DNA of 64,000 nucleotides from Anadara kagoshimensis (GCA_021292105.1 CM037861.1:27614545-27678544); one strand, 5' to 3'; shown: positions 49,801 to 57,754, counted from the stretch's first letter. Numbers and translations: made by a program. The notes: generated by a model not told the origin, from the sequence alone.

Positions 49801-52800
49801 CATAAGGCCACCAAACTTAACCATATCTACCTATACCTATCCTCTTCGTCCCTGGTGGGACATAAGGCCACCAAACTTAACCATATCTACCTATACCTAT
49901 CCTCTTCGTCCCTGGTGGGACATAAGGCCACCAAACTTAACCATATCTACCTATACCTATCCTCTTCGTCCCTGGTGGGACATAAGGCCACCAAACTTAA
50001 CCATACCTACATATACCTATCCTCTTCGTCCCTGGTGGGACATAAGGCCACCAAACTTAACCATATCTACCTATACCTATCCTCTTCGTCCCCGGTGGGA
50101 CTTAAGGCCATCAAACTTAACCATACCTACCTATACCTATCCTCTTCGTCCCTGGTGGGACTTAAGGCCATCAAACTTAACCATACCTACCTATACCTAT
50201 CCTCTTCGTCCCTGGTGGGACATAAGGCCACCAAACTTAACCATATCTACCTATACCTATCCTCTTCGTCCCCGGTGGGACTTAAGGCCATCAAACTTAA
50301 CCATACCTACCTATACCTATCCTCTTCGTCCCTGGTGGGACTTAAGGCCATCAAACTTAACCATACCTACCTATACCTATCCTCTTCGTCCCTGGTGGGA
50401 CATAAGGCCACCAAACTTAACCATATCTACCTATACCTATCCTCTTCGTCCCCGGTGGGACTTAAGGCCATCAAACTTAACCATACCTACCTATACCTAT
50501 CCTCTTCGTCCCTGGTGGGACTTAAGGCCATCAAACTTAACCATACCTACCTATACCTATCCTCTTCGTCCCTGGTGGGACATAAGGCCACCAAACTTAA
50601 CCATATCTACCTATACCTATCCTCTTCGTCCCCGGTGGGACTTAAGGCCATCAAACTTAACCATACCTACCTATACCTATCCTCTTCGTCCCTGGTGGGA
50701 CATAAGGCCACCAAACTTAACCATACCTACATATACCTATCCTCTTCGTCCCTGGTGGGACATAAGGCCACCAAACTTAACCATATCTACCTATACCTAT
50801 CCTCTTCGTCCCTGGTGGGACATAAGGCCACCAAACTTAACCATATCTACCTATACCTATCCTCTTCGTCCCTGGTGGGACATAAGGCCACCAAACTTAA
50901 CCATGTCTACCTATACCTATCCTGGTGGGACATAAGGCCACCAAACTTAACCATACCTACCTATACCTATCCTGGTGGGACATAAGGCCACCAAACTTAA
51001 CCATATCTACCTATACCTATCCTGGTGGGACATAAGGCCACCAAACTTAACCATACCTACCTATACCTATCCTGGTGGGACATAAGGCCACCAAACTTAA
51101 CCATATCTACCTATACCTATCCTGGTGGGACATAAGGCCACCAAACTTAACCATATCATTATAAAACTATCAATTTCATAATTTCATTTTGATGCTTATT
51201 GTCTTTTTAAATTTTTGTTAATCATTGGTTAAACTAATCAGGCTTCGAACAACTGGGTCCAGATATTTTGGGTCCCATTTTCTACACCGTCTAGCTGTGT
51301 TAAAAATTCCACTATACCCAGGCCAGATTAATGTCGGTTACAATTATTTCTAATTAAGGATTACAAATAGTTTAATTTTGTGGGGGGAAACAGTTTTTTT
51401 GCAACAGGCAACAGTTAAACCCCTATTCTTTTGTTAGTGCCTCTCACAATCGTGAATGTATTCGCTTCTATGGAAAAGTTAAAATTTTGTATTTACAATT
51501 AAAAGTATTTGCAGTTGTTTAATATGCCCATTGTACCCTTTGCTTAAAGAGCCTGGGAAGCTGATTGTAGTCTGTGTGGGGTTGTTCCACAAGCATGTCG
51601 TGCTTCGGAAGAAGTTGAGCTGAAAAGACTCTTTATCGCTTTCTGAACAACCAATTTGCAAAGATACATGTGTACAAAATTATATGTTCCTCTTTCTTAT
51701 ATTAACAGAGTGGCTGTGATAGAGACATGGACCAAATGCGCCTCGTGCTTGGACAGACACCAGTTGACGAACAGAACACTGAATTTTGTGCCAACATGAT
51801 GGCAGAATCCAGACACATCACAAACAACAGTTTTATTTGGGCAGGTGTCGATGGAAGGGATTTGTTTATGGAAGATGGTGAAAATCTTAAAATATTAAAA
51901 TATTGTTAAAAATGTTTCGTGTTTTGTGGGGCAAAAAATCTACTTTTATGAAAAAGAAGTATCACACGCTTTCGACTTACACTAACATTAAAATAAAAAC
52001 AACCATCACTCTTCATGCACATGTATATGTATATTTTATTTGTGTAACTCGGAATTTACATTTGCATTATCTGATAATGCTTCTCTAAAAACTTTGTAAC
52101 ATGGAATAGCCTTGTTTTCATTTCATTACTATACCTGTAATTAAATTTGATAAATTCCTTGAATTATGTTTAACATTGAATTCAACATGTACTTTTTATA
52201 ACATGAACCTCATCCATGCAGTTTAAAAGTATTTGCCAAATCCCTATAATAGAAATCGGATCCAACGCTTAAGTAATCTGAATGGCCACTTTCGAGATTC
52301 GCGAATAATTCCGGTAATTTTTCAATGACCATAATGAAAATAGAAATAGGATTTTCAGTGCTTAAATAAACTAAACTGTACGTGCATAATTTATTTCGCG
52401 AATAATCCAGGTCATGTCTCAATTCAGTATACGAAATAAAAAACATTTTAAGTGATATAGAATAATATGTTTTATGTTTATTCACAGCCTTCTTCTGTGG
52501 GATATTTGGATTCCGTCAGTTTTTTCAGATTTGATTGGTTGGAGAATATATGAACTTGCATAATTCTCTTCGACGGTGAGAAATCATGCATGCCATATCT
52601 CAATCTCCGGAATAAAAAAAACATCTTAAAGTGATACGGTATAGAATAATATTTCTGTTTTATATTTATTCACAGCCTTCTTCTGTGGGATACTTGGATT
52701 CCGTCAGTTTTTCAGATTTGATTGGTTGGAGAATATACTAAACTGGCAACATCCTGTACACGGTTGCTATTCCTTACAACGAAACTTCCCGAGACCACTA

Positions 52801-53871
52801 AACCGTACGTACAATTTTCCTTTCCATGAAGAAATCTAACATGCTTTGTGCTAAGACGCAGTAACCGGATTTTTCATATCACCGACTTCATGTTCATGTT
52901 CTTATGTTGCTCAGTCTGTTTCTATTGCTTCTTATTGTAAGCGTCCTCTGTAGCTGCCACAAATGGTATTCTCTTTTACGAAATGTACAGAGGTGTCTTT
53001 AGCGTGTACTGAAATACGAGACTTCGGTTTTGAGTCTCATCCGGAAGACTACTCCAGTAATGGGCTTTTTACATCTCTAGTATGTGCAGGAGATGAAAAT
53101 AATCTCAGACATTTTCCAAGTCTCGAGTGAGGTTCGAACCCACAACCCTCGTCTTCGAAAGCCAGTGACAGTACCACCAGGCCATATCCGTCCATGTCAT
53201 GCCATGGGTCGAGTGGAGTAATATTTATGTGTTTTACGTTCCATTCATGGGTTTTTTCCACTTATATCGAGAAGGACAGTATTGAAACACTGGAGGCAAC
53301 CGTAGAGCCCAGAGAAAACCACTTTTGGCAAACAAATTTTCTTACATTAGAATCAGTAGGATTCAAAACCAGATGGTGTGGGCGATGTAATCTCTTAAGT
53401 CTATTCTTTAGACCACTCTCCCACCAAGGCCTTCCGACTTTATGGAGTGGCATAAAATTGGACTAATTCCGACTTGTTTAAAACGAAAGGCAAATTAGAC
53501 GAATATCCCAATTATTTTCTTAATTAGCATATAACATTTTACGTTTCTTTGGGATTAGAGGTATTTTGTAAATTCGTATTTTCTTACTTAATTTTACATC
53601 TTTTTGTTATACAATGTATATAAAACTAGAATTCCTGAATAAGGATTAAAGTCTATAATTAGCAGCTTACCTCATATATCTTACTCAATAACGCCATTAA
53701 TCTATTTTACTTCTAGGACTAGGAACATTGTCCAGAAAGAAGAGATCAGAACGTGTATTAAGGTTCGGCTGTCTGTCTCATCTAACAGGGATGGCGATTG
53801 GCTCTCTGACGCAATATGTCAGATATTTATTAGAGTATTACACACTGCAGACGACAGGCGTTGTCATCTGA
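28660..53871 (+). CDS. C16orf89: Secreted C16orf89/UPF0764-family protein, complete, seven exons
   Basis: Exons 28660-28858, 45489-45650, 46831-46981, 48102-48213, 51709-51877, 52676-52804 and 53717-53871 join in frame to 1077 nt (358 residues plus stop); every intron is GT..AG. Residues 1-23 form a signal peptide (MKLSYKLGITVLISIFQFEICNC cut by a Cys-rich end), followed by N-A-N-T-T, an N-glycosylation sequon. Conserved blocks in order are VDGWMTTRAMHGQLRVLYR, SGFWELE, NFCMGEILGT, PCDISPTCWRAMTG-GYYGYSLSHN, EFCANMMAES, RDLFMEDAFFCGILGFRQF, RFDWLENILNWQ, HGCY, and SRKKRSERVLRFGCLSHLTG. These match, in the same order and with the same Cys spacing, what I know of human C16orf89 (C..SD.C..LMT..GC.GY.LSHQLL; FCANMM; RDIFMEN..FCG..GF..F; WLEAIL.WQ; SR..KR). 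The family is DUF4735 as I recall. Molecular function is not established; the human protein is secreted, notably from thyroid. Length agrees with the short human isoform. Confidence 0.93.
29195..29480 (+). mobile_element. Truncated retroelement 3' tail
   Basis: Contains the tail motif 'aactaaacaggagatgctta' and 'ggaagtcacgtgtttg' seen in the other copies, with a diverged internal repeat of the last ~90 bp ('agtcacgtgtttg' at both 29264 and 29371). Confidence 0.6.
29634..29705. mobile_element. Diverged palindrome of the GTCATGTGCT family
   Basis: GTGTCACGTACCATTTTTTA ... GTATATGACAT with imperfect arms; weaker member of the family, in C16orf89-like intron 1. Confidence 0.5.
29948..30612. mobile_element. 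Foldback MITE with internal 76-bp tandem expansion
   Basis: Left 'ttgaaagtttaacattgcgc' and right 'gtgttaaacttttgacaggt' are inverted ends; further inside 'ggctgccgagtggactacat' pairs with 'tagctatccacatatcagcc'. Between them 'gattcggcaccaattctttg' repeats at 30106, 30182, 30258 and 30334 (76-bp period), each unit containing 'gttaaactttcgataggt', an end of the element. Confidence 0.8.
30907..30969. mobile_element. Palindrome of the GTCATGTGCT family
   Basis: TTGTCACGTGCTACTTTTGA ... TCAAAAGTAGCACATGACAC. The loop 'atgaaataatata' is shared with 26411-26510. Confidence 0.82.
30970..31285 (-). mobile_element. Truncated retroelement 3' end, minus strand
   Basis: Matches the 3' end of the RT copy at 55085-55500 in the same orientation: tail 'ggctagctacattcgccacgtg', then 'ggaacatggaactatgagac', then a damaged RT C-terminus (revcomp of 'acaaagtttt...gccgtcat'). 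Confidence 0.65.
31286..32300. other. C16orf89-like intron 1 segment, no feature supported
   Basis: 31876-32157 has overlapping open frames on both strands and looks more complex than its surroundings, but I recognise no protein, and there is no supporting splice or repeat context. Confidence 0.4.
32301..33064. repeat. 60-bp tandem repeat (about 13 copies) in C16orf89-like intron 1
   Basis: Unit 'ctgtattcatactggcccgt' + 'caacatctgtgtagacttac' + 'aatggcctttaaaagctatg', with shorter variants near 32490 and 32705. Period is a multiple of three, so frames stay open on both strands. Confidence 0.93.
34235..34460. repeat. 127-bp direct duplication
   Basis: 'tggttggtatgtataattgt' through 'gaatgagttttcctttaatg' occurs at 34235 and 34362, almost identical; recent tandem duplication. 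Confidence 0.85.
34640..35280. repeat. Dispersed bivalve-type repeat ('tagctcatctgtggctcaga')
   Basis: Starts 'ttagctcatctgtggctcag', contains 'ctgagccaaattggatgata' and, at 34980-35190, the reverse complement of the 145-bp unit at 1-445. 'caggtgagcatgaaagatgg' at the end. No gene. Confidence 0.7.
35281..36190. other. Intron 1 segment with a loose internal duplication
   Basis: 'tttggtatgtgagtttacca' at 35676 and 35772 and 'gatgaaattatgggct' at 35295 and 35841 suggest an old duplication. No exon supported. Confidence 0.35.
36205..36540 (+). mobile_element. tRNA-derived SINE of another family
   Basis: A-box 'agtggttcagtggcagtgtc' and B-box 'ggatttgaaccctgg' 45 bp apart, no cloverleaf. The body continues to about 36540, ill-defined. 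Confidence 0.55.
36870..37135 (+). mobile_element. 5'-truncated SINE
   Basis: Body 'gacttgaaagtgagtagtga', 'gtcacggttctttcagatgg', 'cgacgtctcgatataagtga', tail 'ttgactgggacgttt'. The tRNA head is absent. Confidence 0.8.
37719..38053 (+). mobile_element. Full-length tRNA-derived SINE with target duplication
   Basis: A-box 'tggtagctcagttagtagag', B-box 'gtgggttcgaccgggt', body, and tail 'acgttaaacactattactca'. It is flanked by the 11-bp direct repeat CTCATCACGTC at 37708-37718 and 38054-38064, as expected for LINE-assisted insertion. Transcribed by Pol III if active. Confidence 0.88.
38673..38920. mobile_element. 248-bp MITE with ~45-bp TIRs
   Basis: Left GACAATCCATTGTGCGCGCG then CTATGACGTCGATTGTTGTTTGT; right ACAAACAACAGTCGACGTCA then TAGCTCGTGCACATTGGAATGTC. 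AT-rich interior. In C16orf89-like intron 1. Confidence 0.78.
39110..39345. repeat. Diverged ~80-bp tandem repeat (three copies)
   Basis: 'gtgtattacgtcaattgtcg' and 'cgttttattgtg' recur at ~39135/39207/39282 and ~39171/39248/39316 with drift. No gene. Confidence 0.55.
39718..40037 (-). mobile_element. Full-length SINE, minus strand
   Basis: Reverse orientation of the 37719 family: tail 'gttgagtaatgatgtttaac' first, then the body, B-box 'gtggttcgaacttac' and A-box end 'gagctaccgcagtgg'. Confidence 0.82.
40270..43264. repeat. 41-bp satellite grown from a MITE end
   Basis: Starts like the MITE at 29948 and 57201 ('ggaaagtttaacactaat', 'ggctaccaagtggccgatat'), then its right end expands into units of 41 bp ('cgtaagctcagtgttaaact' + 'ttcgacaggcctgaactgtat'). 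The left part (40440-40990) has longer variant units with 'gtacagtgtaatttcag'. A 235-bp unrelated insert is at 41100-41335. Blocks recur, e.g. 'cgacgggcatgtactgtatc' at 42428 and 42920, 492 bp = 12 units apart. Confidence 0.9.
43265..43559. other. AT-rich intron sequence, nothing recognised
   Basis: Resembles 38310-38460 ('ttgattttattttgaattac' versus 'cttattttattttcaataac'; 'cggtattaaatgtctctgag' versus 'cggtatttatgtcttttgga'), so possibly another old dispersed repeat. Confidence 0.4.
43560..44204. mobile_element. hAT-like non-autonomous element, 645 bp
   Basis: Ends CAGGGGCGTAGC and GCTACGCCCCTG are perfect inverted 12-mers of hAT type. Inside are TC and T runs (44107-44150). GTCTGT flanks both sides but not as a clean 8-bp duplication. 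No transposase frame. Confidence 0.75.
44615..45225. mobile_element. Foldback element with ~170-bp inverted arms
   Basis: Left TGTTACGCCGTGTTGTATGA ... right TTATTACATAACACGGCGTA+ACA. The arms are packed with TAATGTAATAA/TTATTACATTA motifs; a ~270-bp unique core (with 'ggtcaaggtcaaggtcag') separates them. No coding capacity. Confidence 0.82.
45489..45650 (+). CDS. C16orf89: C16orf89-like exon 2
   Basis: Acceptor TAATTTAG, donor AAA|GTAAGT, 162 nt. Encodes QLRVLYRKILGAPNLWNVNA, then ETMNRIQQLSEYAGMVTEKG, then IPYRMAFNPIYFQ. The phase-1 entry completes the Gly codon from exon 1 across a 16.6-kb intron, and the phase matches. Confidence 0.88.
46831..46981 (+). CDS. C16orf89: C16orf89-like exon 3
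   Basis: Acceptor TTTTCAAAAG then TCTACAGTGC; donor CT|GTAAGT. The acceptor after CAAAAG was chosen over the nearer CTACAG because only it keeps the frame. Encodes YSAPIQSGFWELEYGSRDFP then NRIFPYREDQAVSPDTSNFC and MGEILGT; the SGFWEL and C..E.LGT blocks are family landmarks. Confidence 0.88.
47027..47318 (+). mobile_element. SINE in C16orf89-like intron 3
   Basis: 'ccactgcggtagcccagttg' A-box, 'gtggttcgatcccttg' B-box, body with a deletion, tail 'ggggcgttaatcaccattac'. It begins 45 bp after the exon 3 donor. Confidence 0.85.
47455..47990 (+). mobile_element. Truncated retroelement 3' end in C16orf89-like intron 3
   Basis: Plus strand RT C-terminal pieces HFKLYDKHDDFNFF, LCSNIPPSAY, then LLGRHHSIVDKYNVCIQNYP, followed by 'gtgtacctagctaaaaagca' and 'ggtctcacttccctggtgga'. 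Several small frameshifts. It sits between exons 3 and 4. Confidence 0.75.
48102..48213 (+). CDS. C16orf89: C16orf89-like exon 4
   Basis: Acceptor TTAACAG, donor ATG|GTTAGT, 112 nt. Encodes GRPPCDISPTCWRAMTGTGY then YGYSLSHNVLYLMWGLM. It carries two of the conserved cysteines and the GY.LSH block. The following intron holds the 2.8-kb satellite. Confidence 0.92.
48392..51156. repeat. 50/60-bp satellite array (about 48 copies) in C16orf89-like intron 4
   Basis: Core unit 'cataaggccaccaaacttaa' + 'ccatacctacctatacctat' + 'cctggtggga' (50 bp), or 60 bp with the extra 'ctcttcgtcc'. 50090-50690 shows a 180-bp higher-order unit (three 60-mers, two with 'cttaaggccatcaaac'). All three forward frames can stay open, giving frames up to 436 codons that are not genes. 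It fills most of the intron between exons 4 and 5. Confidence 0.95.
51709..51877 (+). CDS. C16orf89: C16orf89-like exon 5
   Basis: Acceptor ATTAACAG, donor GATG|GTGAAA, 169 nt. Encodes SGCDRDMDQMRLVLGQTPVD, then EFCANMMAES, an NNS sequon, and GVDGRDLFMED. Without splicing the frame would end in KILKYC-stop at 51909; splicing at 51877 gives MED-AFFCG, which matches the family, so the weak GTGAAA donor is preferred. Confidence 0.88.
52488..52552 (+). pseudogene. Decayed tandem copy of C16orf89-like exon 6 (5' half)
   Basis: From about 52438 to 52552 the sequence repeats 52622-52738, including the intronic run-up, the acceptor TTTATTCACAG and the first ~62 nt of the exon. It has six Ts instead of five after CCGTCAG, shifting the frame so it reads FFCGIFGFRQFFQI then stop. 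Similarity stops after GGAGAATATA. If spliced in place of exon 6 it would truncate the protein before the final blocks. Confidence 0.82.
52676..52804 (+). CDS. C16orf89: C16orf89-like exon 6
   Basis: Acceptor TTTATTCACAG, donor AACC|GTACGT, 129 nt. Encodes FFCGILGFRQFFRFDWLENI then LNWQHPVHGCYSLQRNFPRP-LN. A damaged tandem copy of its 5' half sits 188 bp upstream at 52488. Confidence 0.9.
53010..53200 (-). mobile_element. tRNA-derived SINE in C16orf89-like intron 6
   Basis: Minus strand A-box 'tggcctggtggtactgtcac' and B-box 'gtgggttcgaacctcactcg', followed by a body reaching about 53010. A different head from the 37719 family. Confidence 0.6.
53717..53871 (+). CDS. C16orf89: C16orf89-like exon 7 (stop)
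   Basis: Acceptor TACTTCTAG; TGA at 53869-53871. Encodes LGTLSRKKRSERVLRFGCLS, then HLTGMAIGSLTQYVRYLLEY and a short tail. The basic SRKKRSERV followed by GC.SH corresponds to the C-terminal block of the human protein. KKRSER could be a dibasic processing site (speculative). Confidence 0.88.
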
Positions 53872-53885
53872 TTGTCTTCTTTGGG

Positions 53886-53891
53886 AATAAA
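53886..53891 (+). terminator. Polyadenylation signal AATAAA of the C16orf89-like gene
   Basis: AATAAA lies 15 nt after the stop codon. It is very close, implying a short 3' UTR; another signal further on is possible. Confidence 0.55.
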
Positions 53892-54129
53892 AATCCGCGA
53901 AGCCAACTTGTTCACACTGTCTTTTTATTCACATTTGCTATTGGAAAGCAACTCATTGATTGATTGATTGAATAGGGTTTTGTGTCACAGGCACTATTAT
54001 TTCCCTTATGTCGAGTCGTCTCCAGCTTTACACAAAATTCATGGCAATCATTGTGATGACAATAAACATTTTAGAATTTTGTTTGAAAACAAAACGTATA
54101 CATGTCTGGTTTAATTTGGAGCATATCCA

Positions 54130-54420
54130 TGAAGTTATTGCCAATCAAAAACAAACATACTAATCCATGTTCGAATCACAATCCAGACGCAAAAATTAAA
54201 CTTTGAAACTGACAAGTTAAGTTAAACACGTGAACTTTCACCAGGGAAGTGAGCCAGGGTGCTCCGAAAGGGCAAGACCTCCTATTTGGCTAGCTACATC
54301 CGTCACGTGTGTAATGAATATTGAGTGAAAGGGACATGGGATGCCAATATATCCAGGGCAATCCTGGACAGGGAGACTACTACAAATGTACCCCTTGTCC
54401 TTCAAGTGTGCCTGCCTCAA
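54130..54420 (-). mobile_element. Truncated retroelement 3' end, minus strand
   Basis: Tail sequences 'acgtgaactttcaccaggga' and 'ttggctagctacatccgtca' then 'gggacatgggatgcc', parallel to 55195-55340. RT coding is almost entirely missing. Confidence 0.65.
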
Positions 54421-54839
54421 ATTTTAAAATTGGAAGGTTTTTGCGTATATTTTCATTTGATTTGTTTTGTGTTTGTTTGTCCTTTTGATGCGTAGATTTA
54501 CCCATGTATATAGTATTGTGTTATACCTTTTTTATTATTTGGGGTTTTTTTTTATTTAATATTCAGCTTTAACATTGTACATGACATAATAAAGTTAATT
54601 TACAAAAATATTTCCCCGTTTGATTCCAAGTCCTCGGGATCCTGTCTTACTAGACAATATTAATCCGTTAACCGGCGTGACTGTTATCTTGAACTAAATG
54701 GTCGATGATTGAAAAAATATGCTGTTTATCACATGCAATAATGATACAGTGTATAGTCCGTCAGTGACAATGTGACAGAGCGCGTCGTGTTTGACCTTAT
54801 TAAGCTTCCAACATCTTTCTTGTTTATAAATAAGATAAG

Positions 54840-55070
54840 ATATGCTGCCTTGAATTTCTTATTAATGAGCTTGGTTTGGAAAGTATATATGAGAATCCTA
54901 CTTATAGCAGAACCAATTTTACCAAAAATAAAATTCTTTTCTATCACACATTTCGGTAACAATCTAAAAGAGAAAGAACTTGAACTTTCTTACTTGTATT
55001 GGATTCCTAAACTTCACAAAATCCCATTCAAGAAAGGGTATATAGCAAGCTCTTCTAGTATAGTGTGACA
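54840..55070 (+). pseudogene. Inverted fragment of the same RT (fingers region)
   Basis: Plus strand: EKELELSYLYWIPKLHKIPF then KKGYIASSSS, the block that precedes motif A in this RT group. It faces the minus-strand RT at 55085-56310, so the locus contains an inversion or two head-to-head insertions. Confidence 0.65.
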
Positions 55071-55084
55071 GTCGTCAAAGTAAA

Positions 55085-56310
55085 AAACAAACATGTATAT
55101 TAATCCATGTCCGAATCACAGTAATAATCAAAAACAAACATACTAATCCATTTCCGAATCGCAATACTGAAGCAAAGTAAAAACTTTGGAACCGACAAGT
55201 TAGGTTAGACACGTGAACTTCCACCAGGGAAGTGAGGCCGGGTGCTCCGGAAGGGTAAGCACCTCCTGTTTAGCTAGCTACACCCGCCACGTGTGTAATC
55301 AAAATTGTGTGAAAGGAACATGGAACTATGAGATGTCAAATATATCCAAGGCAATCCTGGACACAGAGACATCAAACTTATCAACAATACTGTGATGACG
55401 GCCATAAAACTTTTTGAGGGCCTTGATACCGGTAAGCCTAGGCTTGCAATATCCCCGAGTCAACAATTTATTTGCAAGCAGCCTACTTCGTTGTACAAAG
55501 TCCCCGTAGTGGGAACAAGCTCTACCATAGCGTATTAATTGGGAAACAAATACACCATAAGCAGGAGATACAGGTATATTGCTGCATAAAAAAGGAAAGT
55601 TGACAATAGAAAAATTGAAGTCATCACGTTTGTCATAAAGTTTCAAATGTAGCCTTTCGTGTGCGTCATAATTCAGGTATAAGTCTAAATATGAAGCAGA
55701 ACATGAGGAATCGGTCGTGTCTTTTATTTCAAGCTCACTAGGATAGATGACATTTACATAGTCTCCAAATTTAGGATTGTTAAGAGACAGAACGTCATCT
55801 ATATATCTGTATGTTGAGTTGAATGATTTGGCGACAGTTTTCTCTCCAGATTTAACTAGGTTCTGCATAAATTCTGCTTCGTAAGAATAAAGAAACAAAT
55901 CAGCAAGCAATGGTGCACAGTTTGTACCCATTGGTATACCGATTCTTTGCTGAAAAACTATATTTATCTATCAAAAGCTCCAACATTTTGTTGATGGTAT
56001 CTTCAGTATATTTTTGTTTGGAATCTGTATGGTGCTTGACAAAATAACCAGAATCCCTGTTCAGCACCAGATATTTGTATTTTGGCTTACCGTTTTTGTA
56101 GAAGAAAGACAAGTGAATAATTTCTTTAAGACGTTCTTTCAATTTAGAATGAGGGATTGTGATGTATAGTGTAGAAAAATCAAATGTTTTTATACTTTTT
56201 ACATGAGATAAAGTATTAGAAGCAAGATGTTCAAGTAATTTTAAATAACTTTGAAAATGACAAGGTAGATTAAACATGTGAACTTCCAACAGGGAACTGA
56301 GGCCGGGAAG
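55085..56310 (-). pseudogene. Reverse-transcriptase retroelement 3' half, frameshifted (Penelope-like?)
   Basis: Minus strand. 56289-55900 reads KTFDFSTLYITIPHSKLKER (motif A), FFYKNGKPKYKYLVLNRDSG and KMLELLIDKYSF; after a 1-nt frameshift near 55930 the frame 55931-55326 continues GIPMGTNCAPLLADLFLYSY, TYRYIDDVLSLNNPKFGDYV (catalytic YIDD), SYLDLYLNYDAHERLHLKLY, NIPVSPAYGVFVSQLIRYGR and FYGRHHSIVDKFDVSVSRIA to a stop. A non-coding 3' tail with 'gtagctagctaaacaggagg' and '…cacgtg' follows toward 55085. It resembles a widespread metazoan RT group I think is Penelope-like; no GIY-YIG domain is visible, so the class is not certain. Upstream parts of the RT are missing or inverted nearby. Confidence 0.8.
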
Positions 56311-56363
56311 ATGATATTCAGTTTAATTCAGATAAACACTATTCAACATCTGGCATTACCAAA

Positions 56364-56515
56364 ATGAGGATTCTAAAAACTTTGAAAGAATTACTTGAAC
56401 ATCTTAGTTCCAATATTTATCTCGTAAAAAGTGTTAAAAATTGTTTCTTTCACAAAAACGGTAAGCCAAGCTATAAATATCTATTGCTGCACAGCATTCT
56501 GGTTATTACGTCGAA
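56364..56515 (+). pseudogene. Second plus-strand fragment of the same RT
   Basis: Plus strand: LLEHLSSNIYLVKSVKN then FFHKNGKPSYKYLLLHS, corresponding to the LLEHLASN...VKSIK and FFYKNGKPKYKYL blocks of the minus-strand copy next door, with motif A deleted. It is broken by the TIR element at 56522. Confidence 0.6.
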
Positions 56516-56521
56516 CACTGT

Positions 56522-57163
56522 TACGTCACATAGCGGTGTTGCCACATACGTCTATGCGAGCAATTTCAACGCATAAAGAGGACGCTTTTATGCGACAAAA
56601 AGGCTACCTTCCGTCGCATAAAGAAAACATTTACTATCATCACCTACACCCCCATCATCGTTACCACCTTCACTACAAACACCAACATCGTCACTATCAT
56701 CGCGTTGATTATCATTATATTATTATTATTATTAAAAGCAAAAGTCGAAATTCTGCCAAAATTACAATTTAACGACCATCAACATTACAGTCACCATCGC
56801 AACCGCCGTAGGCACGACGACGGTAAATCGTCGTCGCGCTCTCATCATCCCCGTCCCCCATCCTCCACCTCCTCCTTACAATTATTATTGCCATTATCAA
56901 CAATTAACAACATAAATTCTCAATTGTTACCGTCGTCGTCATAATTCATGTCACAACCATCGTTTTTGTCGAGCTATAAGCTCTTTTTAAGATTCATACT
57001 AAGTCGTTAAAATTAGTTCTCTTTATGCGTCAAAAAGGCAGCCTTGTCCCGCATATAAGCAACATATCTTTATGCGTTGAACGCCGCCGCATAACCGTGA
57101 CCGACTTAAATTCCCCGCATATACGTGTCGGGTGCGTTTATGCGACAACACCGCTATGTGGCG
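56522..57163. mobile_element. ~640-bp TIR element with CTTTATGCG subterminal motifs
   Basis: Left ACGTCACATAGCGGTGTTG, right CAACACCGCTATGTGGCGT. Subterminal 'tatgcgacaaaaaggc' / 'tatgcgtcaaaaaggc' and 'gcataaag' occur several times at both ends. The core (56640-56950) is a CAY/CAN trinucleotide-rich low-complexity tract that opens spurious His/Ser-rich frames. It interrupts an RT fragment. Confidence 0.72.
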
Positions 57164-57200
57164 TACAGAGCATCATACGGACTGCAAACAAATACATATA

Positions 57201-57418
57201 TACAGTACAGACCTGTCGAAAGTTTCACTCTGGGCTAACGAAAAAGAGTCGAAACTAGGCTACCGAATGACCGATATTATAGAAAGCTAGCGGCCAAAAA
57301 GCTTCTTATGAAAAGACAACAACCATGGAAATACAGAAAGCTGGGAAACCAGTTGAACTGTCTATTCGGCAATAATTCGTTAGCTTGGTGTTAAACTCTC
57401 GACAGGCCTGCATTGTAC
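57201..57418. mobile_element. Intact-looking 218-bp MITE (same family as 29948 and 40270)
   Basis: Left TACAGTACAGACCTGTCGAA then AGTTTCACTCTGGGCTAACGA; right TCGTTAGCTTGGTGTTAAAC then TCTCGACAGGCCTGCATTGTA. About 40-bp inverted ends without tandem expansion. Confidence 0.82.
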
Positions 57419-57425
57419 TTTAAAT

Positions 57426-57488
57426 ATTGTCATATACCACTTTTTGATTGCATTTTATGATTAATTCAAAAAGTGCTATATTACAATA
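57426..57488. mobile_element. Diverged palindrome of the GTCATGTGCT family
   Basis: TTGTCATATACCACTTTTTG ... CAAAAAGTGCTATATTACAA, arms about 20 bp. Confidence 0.55.
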
Positions 57489-57754
57489 TCATCAACAGAA
57501 TGTTAGAGTTTTAATAGACAAACTATTTTTTGTATTTGGCAATATAATTTCCCAGCAAACAGTCAGTATAATGTGCACCGTTGTCTGCTGATTTGTTTCT
57601 TTATTCATATGAAGCAGAATCTATGCACAACCTTATTAAATCTGAAGATTATAGGCAAATCATTTAATTCTAACTTCCAGATAGGTGCCATGTAATGTAT
57701 GTACTGTTGCAATACTAAATATAATTGTTATATTTATATTATACCAATAAGTTA

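Noticed and set aside
49625..50985. Frames of 436 and 396 codons in the 48.4-51.2 kb region
   Set aside because: They are products of a 50/60-bp satellite open in several frames, lie within an intron of a conserved gene, and show no start context or non-repeat part.
51727..51909. Short ORF ending KILKYC-stop as a separate gene
   Set aside because: It is exon 5 of the C16orf89-like gene read through its donor; splicing at 51877 gives the family-conserved MEDAFFCG.
56364..56944. His/Ser-rich frames at 56431-56944
   Set aside because: Formed by a CAY/CAN trinucleotide tract inside a TIR element; no coding signal.
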